Of a stretch of DNA of 64,000 nucleotides, positions 1 through 10,955 are shown in pieces. The stretch comes from Apiosordaria backusii (lineage: Eukaryota; Ascomycota; Sordariomycetes; Sordariales; Lasiosphaeriaceae): the NCBI GenBank assembly GCA_030549205.1, contig JAUKTV010000002.1:310001-374000 (forward strand), read 5' to 3'. Positions within the stretch are counted from its first letter, which is position 1, and each line of letters begins with the position of its first letter. The position numbers and the translations under genes were made by a program. The notes below the pieces were generated by a model. It was given only the letters and a program-made list of their open reading frames with translations. It made no database searches and had not been told where the DNA came from.

Positions 1-1268
1 AAGAAAAGACTGGTGTCGCTCCCTAAAGGAAGAAAGCCTCTAGCAATCTCGCAAGACTGCCCGGGCTTATGCGTTTTACTTTGGATATCAATCAAACTGA
101 AATAGGGCTCTCTTACTGAAGTAGAAAAAGTATGATGGGTTCATGATTGATTTATGATGTATTCTTGATAGATTACATAACAGATTCCAAGTAGCTTAGG
201 TAAGTAATTTGTTCTATACCTAACCGAACATCGAGACAACTATCCTACCCTGCAATACAAGCATGTCCACAAAAGACGAGGTACCTACCTACCTGCATAC
301 CCTTCATGTTAGTAGAGCTTCCAACGAGATTTGCATCAAACACCACAGCACAACCAGGTTCCTACAAGAGGGCTCGTGATGGACGTAACAGCACGTGCAC
401 ATAACCGAAAACGACACCCACCAAGGCACTCACTAACAATCGATGAGAACCGAGTGGGATTGCATTCTACACAGGAAAAGAGGCCCCGACATAACCTGAC
501 GGCCGGAACTAGACTGTAAATGTGCAATGGTAATACTTACTATTCCAGAAACACAAAAACCAAGGATTCGTACATAGTGGAATGCAAGCTACCTAGGTAA
601 ACACCTAACTCTTCTACATAATCCCCAAGCCGGAGCTAACTTCACGTGACGCACGACCCCAGCCATGTTCCGCCTCTCCTCACTCCCTCCAGTGAGCTAT
701 TCTCTTGACCAAGACGAAGACTATTTAAATTTTGATCATACCGACCTTTCTGCCCTGCTAGCTTTCCTCTTCTGGTTTCTCGCAGGCATGAAAATGCAGT
801 TTCCCGAGTTGGTATCCAGTCCTGCCGGGCGAGCATCTGGCCGGTGACGTTGGTGTCCAATAACATGCTGATTTAACCATACACTTGACCCTCTACTCCG
901 GAGGCAGAGCCTCATGTAGCCTGGCATAAGATGCAATTCTGTGACTGTAAAAGCAGCAAAAGGTTTGGCACCATGAGATACAGGCTGTGAGAGTGCACAT
1001 TGTATGCAAGGTAGACCGCTTAGGGTCGGACTGTCTCACATTGCCTAGCCAACTCACTATGCATGTGTCCAAAATGCACCATGGGTCATGTTACCCAGGA
1101 CCATGCAAACATCACTGAAAATGCCGCTGCCAACGAGGGTCAACTTACACACGTGTAGGTACCAGGTATATGAATGGTTCCTGTTGCCCCATAAGTCGTC
1201 TCCTGTCATTTTCCTCTCTCATTCCGGCCATTCCCTTGAAAGTCCTACCAGCACACTAAACACGCATC
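1..1268. other. Intergenic, no supported gene
   Basis: Only short overlapping ORFs on both strands are visible here, none with recognisable motifs or consistent splicing. I see no RNA gene or repeat. Confidence 0.5.
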
Positions 1269-1520
1269 ATGGCCAAGGATTGTGCCGAGACGTCTTCGGG
1301 AACCTCTCAGGAGGATCAAATCCTGAAGTTCATCCTTGCACGCAAGGCTGCGCGCAAAGCTACTAAGCGGCAACCCTGGAAAGGCGAATACGTTCCCAAT
1401 ATTGCTGAGCAGCCCCTCACAACATCCCCCCATGACAAACCTTGGATTTGTGAAGGGGGTTCTGATCCCAACTTCAACTGGGGTGATGAAGGTTACGACA
1501 CTGATAAAGGAAAGACGTGA
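1269..1520 (+). CDS. Small hypothetical protein (83 aa)
   Basis: This is an ATG-started ORF of 83 codons that I do not recognise. The product is hydrophilic, with a basic stretch near residues 25-36 (ARKAARKATKR) and an acidic, Gly/Asp-rich C-terminal end (GDEGYDTDKGKT). No signal peptide or membrane segment is seen. Base composition is GC-balanced, unlike the AT-rich DNA that follows from about 2,000. A longer ORF on the opposite strand overlaps it, so the choice of strand rests mainly on the clean ATG and the plausible amino-acid use. It could be chance. Confidence 0.3.
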   Translation: MAKDCAETSSGTSQEDQILKFILARKAARKATKRQPWKGEYVPNIAEQPLTTSPHDKPWICEGGSDPNFNWGDEGYDTDKGKT

Positions 1521-2637
1521 TGTCAATATCAGTGGCTTTAGCTATGTATCGGCCTTGTGTACGTTTATAGTTTGCTAGCGATAACTTGTTCCATCGTACG
1601 GCCTGACACTGACTTTGGATTCAGCACGATTCTGGCCGTTGGCATATTTCACAGTCTGTCGGTCTGGAAGAGGCCGGTTTGCGATATCGGGAATATGTTT
1701 GGTATTTTGGAGAAGGCTGTAGGATGGGCAATCGTTAATTTGGCTTTGCTATCTTGTAGGTACTTATGGTAGTTACAAGTAATCCGCTCAATATTATCTC
1801 CGGTGATTTGATCCCTTGCTGTGCTATTTTGAAAGGCCAATGTTTTAGTCTCATCCGATGCCCAGCGTGAAATGGGAGTAAGTGAGTGGGGGAATGTGTA
1901 CGCAGTAAAAAGGGGAGGGTGCACCCCGATAAAGTCGCCTATAAAAGGCTACCGACTTACAGATGTGTATGACGCTGAAGGTCGTTTGTTCGAAGACTCT
2001 GGCAAAGAGCCTAGAGATATAGAGTGATGTATAAAGGCAAAGGATATTGAAAGCTAGGTCTATTAATGGTTTAAGCTAAAATTGATGATAGTGAAAGCTG
2101 GGACCTGTAGTAATAATGCCGGATTAAGTTTTATAGATATTTGAATTAAGTCTGAGAAATAGGAGAAAGCTTAAATTGGCTAAAGTAATAGCAACTTAGA
2201 CGATGCTTTTTTAAGATACTTAGTACAATTCCAGATAAGCAAATAAGTCCCCTATACCTTTCAATTAGATATTTTCTACTTTAAATATTATTAAGTAGAT
2301 TATTTATAAATTCAACAACCCTTTTATTTACTAACTGATTAAGTATATAAACGTTATGACGGAATGCTATAATTTATACTAATAGAACTTTCTATAGTAC
2401 TTAGGTACCTAATATTGTAGTTAAAAGAAGTTGTTATTAAATGTCTATATTGTAATCCAGAACTTGCTGTCGCTGCATCCGGAAACGGCGTCCTCCCTAA
2501 TCGGGTATGGCGCTCCGTCGGACCCACGTGCTCGCACGGCAAGCTTTCCATTCCTTTCCGTAGACATTACCATCATCATCAATTCAGTGCTTTCATCATC
2601 GCACGTCGCCTCAGGCTCGTCTCAACATCGAATTATC
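1521..2637. other. Intergenic, AT-rich from about 2,000 to 2,450
   Basis: There is no convincing coding sequence. From about 2,000 to 2,450 the sequence is mostly A/T, and the composition turns sharply to GC-balanced at about 2,460, just upstream of the kinase gene. No paired terminal repeats were found. Confidence 0.5.
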
Positions 2638-3573
2638 ATGTCTACGGGAATCTGCATCGGAACTCGAGACCTCCCCCCGGCCGACTCAGCAACCTTTCTA
2701 GACTCGTCCTTCTTCTCCCGCAATGGTCCCGATGCCAAACTGCCTTCTACTGCCGATGTTCGTCAGCGATGCTGGATACAAGATCCAAGAACGAAACGCC
2801 GCGACTTTGCGTTCCCGCCAGTCTATTACGAAGAACTAGGCCTCATTGTCAAGTTTGGGCCCCCTCTCCAGATAACTGTTGCCGAAGGACAGTGTCTCTG
2901 GGCGCTTCGTCGCGTCATGCCCGAGGTGCCTGTTCCGGAGGTCTACGGCTGGACCCGAGATGGCGGTCAGAATTTTATCTACATGGAGCTAGTTCAAGGC
3001 TGCACTCTTGCCGAGCAGTGGGATCACCTCAATCCAACCGCCCGAGCCGATATATGCAACCAACTTGCTACCATGATTGCTAAATTGCGAGAGCTACGAC
3101 ACCCCCCAGGCGAATTTTTCCTTGGTCATATCAATGGTGAGCCTCTTGGTGATATTGTATTCACCAACGAATGTCGGCCGCCGGCAGGACCTTTCAAATC
3201 TGTTGCTGAATTCCATGACTGGATGTCCTGGCAGATTAGAGCGCAAGCTCGACGGCATTGGCCAGGCAAAGAGGTTTTGGAAATTCCAGATCCCTATCGA
3301 AGCGGATTGCCAGACAATGCTGAAGTTGTCTTTACACATGGCGACCTCCATCGAGCCAACATCATCGTTTCGAAGAATGCCAAGTCACCCAAAATCCTAG
3401 CAATTATTGACTGGCGGCAGTCGGGGTGGTACCCGGATTATTGGGAGTTCTGCAAAGCCATGTACACAGCTGGAGTGGAGGGTGAATGGATGGACATATA
3501 TATCCCGATGTTCGTGAAGGAGCGGAGCTGCCTGGATACGTTTGAGGACTATTCTAGGGCTTTTGGGTACTGA
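2638..3573 (+). CDS. APH/choline-kinase-fold phosphotransferase family protein (311 aa)
   Basis: This single-exon gene encodes a protein-kinase-like phosphotransferase of the aminoglycoside phosphotransferase superfamily (Pfam APH). The catalytic loop THGDLHRANI lies at about residues 233-242, with the catalytic Asp in HGDLH and the downstream Asn for metal binding. The second metal-binding Asp is in IIDWRQSGWYPDYWE at about residue 258. Upstream are an N-lobe strand (LIVKFG) and the hinge FIYMELVQG. I chose the ATG at 2638 because the open frame farther upstream is AT-rich and starts without a good ATG. Length is normal for the large fungal APH group. The natural substrate of this group is mostly unknown; resistance to aminoglycosides should not be assumed. 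It is probably cytosolic. Confidence 0.85.
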   Translation: MSTGICIGTRDLPPADSATFLDSSFFSRNGPDAKLPSTADVRQRCWIQDPRTKRRDFAFPPVYYEELGLIVKFGPPLQITVAEGQCLWALRRVMPEVPVPEVYGWTRDGGQNFIYMELVQGCTLAEQWDHLNPTARADICNQLATMIAKLRELRHPPGEFFLGHINGEPLGDIVFTNECRPPAGPFKSVAEFHDWMSWQIRAQARRHWPGKEVLEIPDPYRSGLPDNAEVVFTHGDLHRANIIVSKNAKSPKILAIIDWRQSGWYPDYWEFCKAMYTAGVEGEWMDIYIPMFVKERSCLDTFEDYSRAFGY

Positions 3574-3911
3574 TGCCAGACAATTTCAAGATGATGACAA
3601 TAGTTGAAACAGAGGGAACATCGAACTGATAACACACATGACATCACCGAGCAATTGCATAGCATGCATAGCATTAGACCGTCAGATCCGACGCCGCACG
3701 GGGAGCATCAGACTATGGAGTATGGAATGCAGGGGGGCCGAAGTTGAAGTTAGCGATGATGCTGAATTGTTAAATGTCTTGCATTCTTGGGACTGGACCC
3801 ATCCAGAGCCTCGTTTGGAGTTTCAAGATTGGGCGTTAAATATTGATATATCAGGGATATAAAGAGACACTGCAAGTTGACGGGGGCATCTGTAAAAGGC
3901 TAAGTAGATTG

Positions 3912-4249
3912 TTAGAGACAAGATCGTTTTACCTCGTACTTGTACTTATCAGGATGGAAATTGGAATTGAGGGGGTAGGTCTGTACGTAAAGGTCGTTAG
4001 CACGGACGCGGGGAGGTGTGGTACGTAGGCATAGCAAACCTGAACGAGCTCCTTGCTGGTAATAGAGCCATCTTCAAGTGCATGCTGAATCTCAGCTATC
4101 GAGGTGTCGCCAATTTTGAGCTGTGTGCTTCGATTCAGAATTGTGGACGATATCCTTAGGCGATATGTGGCTCCTCCGAAGAGAAGAACAAGGGCTGCAC
4201 CTGCTGTTGTACGATGTCTCCAAAGACGATTAAGAAAACCAGCAGACAT
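3912..4249 (-). pseudogene. 5' relic of an amidase-signature gene
   Basis: The minus-strand frame from the ATG at 4249 gives a short N-terminal segment with one hydrophobic stretch (AGAALVLLFGGATYRL) and then GDTSIAEIQHALEDGSITSK followed by ELVQ. This matches the start of the amidase signature family, where a helix like 'IDDLQ..LESGSLTSVDLV' precedes the first catalytic region. A good intron follows (3981-4039: gtttgc, branch gctaacg, acceptor tacag). The sequence after it no longer resembles an amidase and stops at about 3912. The Ser-Ser-Lys catalytic core is absent, because the 3' end of the APH gene lies there instead. I read this as the orphaned 5' end of a deleted gene. The stretch 3574-3911 holds nothing else I can support. 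Confidence 0.45.
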
Positions 4250-4816
4250 CCATTTGTATCCTTGCTCAAGGGTGAATCTCAATTGCCAAAACAATTCCCG
4301 TTGGAGGTAAATGCAAAGGCACACAGAGTTTGTCATCAAGACACCTGGCCGGAAAAGCATGCCCAAAACCCCAACACGGGGCACACGCACCCTGCCCGGG
4401 GTGCCACAACCGTTTCGGGCACCTCCCCGTTCCGCTCATCGTCGGCTTTTCCTAGCTGATTGGGAGAGGCGGGGCAGAATCAAACTGCCTGCTGGACACA
4501 TGCAGCAACCTGACACTGGAATACAATCACCCACCCACGACACGACTGCGGGGTATCTGAGTGGCAGTGTTAGGTAGTCCGATCGAATGAAAAACGCTGC
4601 TAAATGCCTAAATGCTAGATGTGCCCCTCATCACAGCCGCTGCGTATCCCTCAGGGGTGTGGGGATTGCCGTCATGTTACCCTAGGTATACACCCAAGCT
4701 AGTGCTACTTACGTGTGTGCATTTACACTGAGTGTTTGGATGGTGCAGTCTCAATGTTCATCAGGGCTTGAATATGCGGGTTCCAAATGTTGAATAATGT
4801 AAATTGACTTTATCAA

Positions 4817-4902
4817 GAGACTTGCTAGAGGGGCATTACCCTTTTTGCCAAGTACGCAGGCATTACCCCCCACAGGGGTTAGGGTTATATATGGCCCCTG
4901 AA
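4817..4902 (+). repeat. Left TIR of outermost DNA transposon
   Basis: This is inverted relative to 28968-29049. Differences are a few transitions plus a 2-3 base length change near the middle (ctttttgccaagtacg against cttttggctacg). It contains GGGGTTAGGGTTATATAT near its inner end. Confidence 0.9.
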
Positions 4903-4926
4903 TTTAAACTTCATTAACTACAACTT

Positions 4927-5037
4927 GCTCCCACCGGCCACACTGCTCCTACTGGCTACACTGCTCCTACTGGCTACGCTGCTCCTACTGCCTATACTGC
5001 TCCTACCAGCTATACTGCTCCTACTGGCTATATTGCT
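4927..5037 (+). repeat. 18-bp tandem repeat encoding a hexapeptide, interrupted by LTR insertion
   Basis: Six-plus copies of an 18-bp unit (type ggctacactgctcctact) run up to the LTR. The array resumes after the 3' LTR at 28617 (ttgctcttaccgcctatact), so the LTR element landed inside it. In one frame the unit reads Ala-Pro-Thr-Gly-Tyr-Thr without stops. An upstream stop and the lack of an ATG argue that it is not a gene as it stands. Confidence 0.85.
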
Positions 5038-5721
5038 TATTGTAAGATTCTACACCTCTGTAGGACTTACCTAACATTATAGTCCACTTTATATAATTCC
5101 TTAAAAGAATCCGTAACTTAGAAGCTTCTAAAGAAAGCTCCTCATCTTATTCTTACCTTTTACTACAAGTTACATCCTATATACAATATAATTATTATAT
5201 TCTTATTTCTGTTTTTATTCTTTTCTTCTTTTCTATATATAAGTATACTCAGTAACCTTCCTAACTTTAATTTCCTATAGTAAATCCAGCCTTAAAAAAT
5301 ATCTCTATATCTTCCTTTATAAAGGAAGCTTTTATTAAGCCTTCTATTTATATACCTTCTATATTAATTACTAAAGCTTATATAAAGAACCTTTTTAAGA
5401 AGGCTCTTTAAGAATTTCCTTTAGACTTTTTTATAAACCTTTCTATAGAACCTCCTTTAGAACCTTTTTTAAAACCTTCTTTAAAACCTTCTTTTAGGAA
5501 CCTCTTTAAAAAGCCTCTATCGAAACCTTCCTTAGAATTTCTTTAAGAAGCCTCTATTAGAACCTTTTTTAAAACCTCTTTAAAAAGCTTTCTTTAAAAC
5601 CTCCTTTAAAATCTCCTTAAGAACTTCCTTTAAAACCTTTTTAAGAACTTCCTTTAGAAACTTCCTTTAAAAGTTTCTTTAAAAACCTTCTATTTAAACT
5701 TTTTATTAAAAGATTATAATA
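5038..5721 (+). repeat. 5' LTR of outer Gypsy element
   Basis: This LTR aligns without a length change to 27933-28616. Its second half is made of many variants of a short unit like 'aacctcctttaga'. It is more RIP-mutated than the 3' copy, whose last 130 bases keep cctcccactcgaac-type sequence. Confidence 0.92.
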
Positions 5722-8700
5722 TTAGTAATTACAATTAACTAATTAAGTTATTAATATATTTAATTAAAACTAAATATTACTATAATACTTTATTAATATA
5801 ATATTAATATACTTTTTATAATTACTTTTTACTTTATAACTATAAAGGACTATTTAAAAGCTCCTCCTTAATTTTTAAAGATTTTCTCTTTTTATAGATA
5901 CTTTATAGTTTACTTTCCTTTTAAGGTTAAAACTAATAAAAAACGATAAACTTATTTACTTATTCTTTATATAATAAAGAACTTCTAAACTTTAATTCTT
6001 TAGTATAAGCCTTATATATATTCTATCTTTAAAGTATATAAATTAGCCTTTTCGATATTTTTAAACAATTCCTATACTTTTTAAAAGTTAAGTAAAAAGC
6101 TTAAACTTAAAGGCTTTTAAAGAAACTAATTACCGGCTTTTCTTTTATAAAATAAAGAAGAATTCCTTTTCTTTAATATATAATATCCGTTTCGATTAGG
6201 ATCTTCTTTAAAGAAGCTTTTAAAATTTACTACTTTATTTAAAAATCTACCAGTCTTTAACTTCTTTTATATTTAAAACCTCCTTTAGCTTTATTAGTAA
6301 TTTATAATACTTCCTTAAAAAAATAGGCCTTTCTTATTTATAAAAGCTATAGAGACCTTTTAAGTTCTTTCTTTTTTACCGATTAAAAGATTAATAAGAA
6401 TAGACTAAGCCGATTTTAAAAAAAAGCCTTAATATTTAGAAGAAAAGTTAATAAAAGCAAAATATAAAAAGGTATTAATAAATAGAAATAGAATTATAAA
6501 AAGTATAGAAAATAACTTATTTACTTTATTTATAATAATAACTTTAAAAGACTTTAAATTAGGCCTTACTATTTTTTTATAAAATACTAAAATACCCTTT
6601 TATAAAATACTTACCGGTCTACTGGCCGATTTAAACCTTATTAAAATCTTTAAACTTCTTTCCTTTATAAATATAAAAGGTCCTTTCCTTTTTTTAAAAA
6701 AGCCCGGTTTATTATTGCTTTTTACTGACAATAATAATACTAAATAACCTTTTAAAAGTAGCTATCTTTAATATTATAAAACGCTTAATACCGCTATACT
6801 TTAAAAGTTTATTTTAACTGACTAGCTCCTATTAAAGGCTATTATAAATAATAAATAATAAAAATCTACCTTATATATACTATTAAACTATTAATTTGAT
6901 ATTATTTATAATATCCTTACTTAGTAACTATAAAGTTTTGCTATTTAACTATTTAATATTAGCTTTTATAATAAATCTTTTTAAAATATTAACTAATAAT
7001 AACTTAATTAAATTATTAATAAAGGTTATTATCCCTTTTATACTATTATTAACTTAACCAATAAGTCAGAAGGATTTAATTAAATAAACTTACTTACCTT
7101 TAAAGAATAACTTAAATAATAATCTATCTTTAAAGAAGGATAATTACTTAAAGCTTACCCTATTAACTTATCTCTATAAAGTTTAAAAGAGTAATAAAGA
7201 CTAGGGTTTTTAAATTATCTTTAATACTTAAAACCCTATAGGATTAGTAAAATAATAGTAAAAGATAGTATATATCTTTAAAGCCAATTTAACTTTTAAA
7301 ACGTCCGATTTTCTATTAAAGTACTTACTATTAAAAGGATAGAATAATAAAGAACGGAAGTATTAAGATTTAATATAGAACCTATTATTAAAATAAACTA
7401 AAATACTATAGTTTATTATTATCTTAACTATAACGATAGATTAGAACTGCCTTAATTTTCTAAAAAGGTCTATAGTATAGGATACTATAGAGAGAATTAT
7501 AAAAGATATAGAAGTAAACTATCTTACTATAAATAATAAAGTAATAATATTAAAGGATATTACCGTCTTTATATAAACTATAGCTTAATATTTTTAATTA
7601 AAAGTAAAGCTTAAAATTTATAAAAGATTATCCTTCTATTTATTAAAACGCTAGAAGCTACTTAACCTTCTATAAAATACTAATAAGTTTTATTAGCCTT
7701 AATTAAAATAAGGCTAAATACTTTTACTAAAGTTAATAGTAATTCTTTATAATAGTAATTTGCCTTTATTAAAATAGAGAGCTAATATAAAAACCTTATA
7801 TCCTATAGAAGTACTATTTTAATACCTTCGGTCTATATTAAATATACTTTTAATAGGCCTAATATAGAATATACTAAGTACCTTTATTTAATTGACAATT
7901 ATTAAAATAATAACTTTTTATATTTAATTAATTAAAATAAGCTTAAAGAAACTATATAATTTAAATTTATATAGAACTTTTATAACCTTCCTTTAAGTTT
8001 AATATTTAAAAATAAAGCCTTTTTGTTAAAAGTTTTATTAATTTTACTATTTTTAAAGGAGAAGCCTATTTTACTTAAGTATATAACTAATAACCTATTA
8101 TTTTTTAAATTCTATTGACAGTTTTCTTTTAATAAAAGGAAGCCTTAATATAAGAAATTTAACGCTATAGACTATTTTTTTTTTAAGCTTTAGCTTAAAG
8201 ACTAACTTTTAATAAATAAGTCTATTACTATTAATAATAAGCGTTCGATTATTTACTATAATACCTATATATAAGTAAAGTATATACTGGCTACTATTAC
8301 TTAAGAAAGCTAAGCTATACTCCTTTATACTTAATAGTCTATAATCCTTTAAAGATTAGTATTAACTTAATTTATTAAACTTAATACCTATAAAAAAGCC
8401 TACTTTAATAATAAAATAGAAATATTTAAAATAGTAAATATAATATTAAAAAGGTTTAAGATTAATAAAAGACTAGTATATATTAAAATAAAAGGCCTCC
8501 GACTTTCCCTTTAAAAAGTAAAAAAAAAAAGGAATAGCCGACTGGTTTAAAAAAAAATATTATTTAATTAAGATATTTAGAACAGTATAGAAGGAACTTA
8601 TTTATAATATTTAAAAGACCGTTCTTTTTAAAGCTATCCTATTCTTTATAGATTAGGATTAATATAGTAACCTATCCTATTAGTATATACTTAAAGATAA

Positions 8701-10798
8701 GGCTATAAAGAATATAGAAATATAGTATTACTTTATAATTAACTAGTTAAAACGTTATTAAAGTTATTAGGATTAAACTAAATATAATTGCTTTTAATAA
8801 AAATAAATAAGGAATTATTACGATAATACTTACTTTAAAGATTAACTTTAAAATAATTACTAAAAGTTTAATTATAGAGAATTCGACTATTAGGCTAATT
8901 AGCAATCCAAATGTCCTTTAATTACTAAGCGATAGGGAAATAAAGACTTAAAGGTATAGTAAAACCTAAACAAACGTTTTAAATATTAAAAGGATTTAAA
9001 GATTAATATTATTAATATCAATAAGCCTACAGTTAGTTCCTTTAATAATAACTTTAAATATAGTAATACTAATATACTTAAAGGCAATAATAATATCTTT
9101 AATAATAACCCTAACTTTAATAATAAAAGAAATTAAATCTATTATACTTTTAAAGTAAAAGATATTTATATATATTTAATATTTAAAATATAATTAACCT
9201 ACTAATAGTACTTTATAATATTTTAAATACTATAAGACCTATTTTATTATATAAAAGATTACTTAGTAGCTTTTATTACCGGAGACCTTAATTAAAATAT
9301 CTTTTATTTAAAAAAAGAAGGTAAAGCTTTTTTATAAAGTATAGCCCTTTAAAAGTTAAGCCTTATTAATACTTTATATATATTTTCCTCCTTTTTTAAC
9401 TTTAATATATTTAAGTCTATTTTCTATAATACCTTTATTTAAATAAAAGTACTTATTTTACTAACTTCGGATAGTAAAATAGAGTAAATCTATATTAATA
9501 TAAAAGCTAAAAGATATACTATTATTAAAAGACTATTAAAATAAATCTTAAATATTAAATAGATATTTAATAAACCTTTTAAACTTTAAGGTATTAAGTA
9601 AGGGCTATAACGAACTTTTAACTAGATAGAGTTTTAGATTTACTTATATAGTAAAGACTATAAAAGATAGAAAGTAATATCTTTTATTTTAATTATAATA
9701 AATATAGTTAAATTTTTAAAAGCTAGAATCTTATTTAGCTAATCCTTTTTATAAAATTACTAAGCAGACCTTTTTTTATTTTAAAGCTATATAGAAGTTA
9801 AAGAATATTAAGGTCTAAAGGTATTATATTTTATTAAATAGAAAGGAATTAAAAAAGAAAAGAACCGGTTTAACATTAAAGCTATAAAACCAAATACTAT
9901 TTAATTAAATAAAAAGAAATATTTTATAGTTAAGTACTTAAATTTAAAGAAAGATCGTACTTACTTATTTTTAAAATTAATAGAAATATATAACGTTTTT
10001 TAATATAAAAACTGCTATATCTTATACTATAATACTTTTAAAAAGCCTATTAAAATCTATATATTTTAAAGGATAAAGACTTTATATACTATTACCTTTA
10101 AAAGTATTATTAAAATATTAAAAGGATAGTCTTATATAAAGAATTACTTTATTAAATACTACTTTAATATAGAAAAAAACTAAAAATATCTATTCTCTTT
10201 ATTTTAATTAAAAGACTTTTCTAACTTTTTAAAGGAAAAAACAGTAGAAAAGACTTAAGATAAAAACAGAAAAGATCTTTTTAATTTAAAATTTAAATTT
10301 AACTTATTATAAAAGAAGTTGTTAAAAAATCCCTTCGACTTATTAAATAATAAAAAGAAAAAGAAAAAGGAAAACCTAAAACTGCAACCTATTTTAAAAA
10401 TTACTAAGGATAAAAAGGTCTTAAAGTATAGACTTAAAAATAAGGTATATATTTATAAAGATAGTCCTTTTTTTATAAATAAACTTAAGAAATTAGTTTA
10501 TAACTTTCTTATTATTTAAAAAGATTAAGGACCGATTGACTTTTTCCTTAAATACTATATAAAGATTTAACTTTTCGATAATTAGTATAAATATAAAGTA
10601 GCTTTTAAGCTATATTACTTTAACTTTAAGGATTATAATATAGTAAATAAGCTATTTAATAGACTATACTATTAAAGTCTTATATTTACTATTATCTTTT
10701 TAACTGCCTTTAAAATCCCGGTCTTTATAGTTTACCGAATTATAAAAAGTAAAGTAAAGAACTATTTAATTATTAACCTTTATATAATTAACCGAATT
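5722..10798 (+). pseudogene. Outer Gypsy element: gag/protease region and first part of RT
   Basis: No open frame survives. By position this 5.1 kb held gag and protease. At its end (about 10,690-10,803) the + strand reads ...KIPVFIVYRI... then KNYLIINLYIINRII. This corresponds to the 'PVFVV...RVVVDLRPLN' part of Gypsy RT just before the 'PD.YPLP' strand. The reading continues at 22188 after the inner element. Short ORFs such as 10,319-10,519 are chance runs in AT-rich DNA. Confidence 0.7.
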
Positions 10799-10803
10799 AT
10801 AAT

Positions 10804-10942
10804 TGATGGAGTGTTACTATGGCACTGCTTAATGAAGGTATAAAGTTGATGATATTATAAAAGTAAGAGCCTAGCTACATAATTAAATATCTATAATACT
10901 AGGTTATATAACCTAAGAATTATGTCTATATATATCCTTACA
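10804..10942 (-). repeat. 3' LTR of inner Gypsy element
   Basis: 139 bp, aligned end to end with 22044-22182. Nearly all differences are C/T or G/A transitions, and this copy is the more AT-enriched one. Confidence 0.92.
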
Positions 10943-10955
10943 ATGCCCCCTTTAT
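10943..10955 (-). other. Polypurine tract of inner element
   Basis: The complement reads AAAGGGGGCAT immediately before the LTR end. This is the usual place and composition for plus-strand priming of an LTR retrotransposon, and it fixes the orientation as minus. Confidence 0.7.

Noticed and set aside
4878..4892. GGGGTTAGGGTTA in the TIR, resembling the TTAGGG telomere repeat
   Set aside because: Only two units, present in both inverted copies as part of the transposon end and flanked by single-copy sequence. It is not telomeric.
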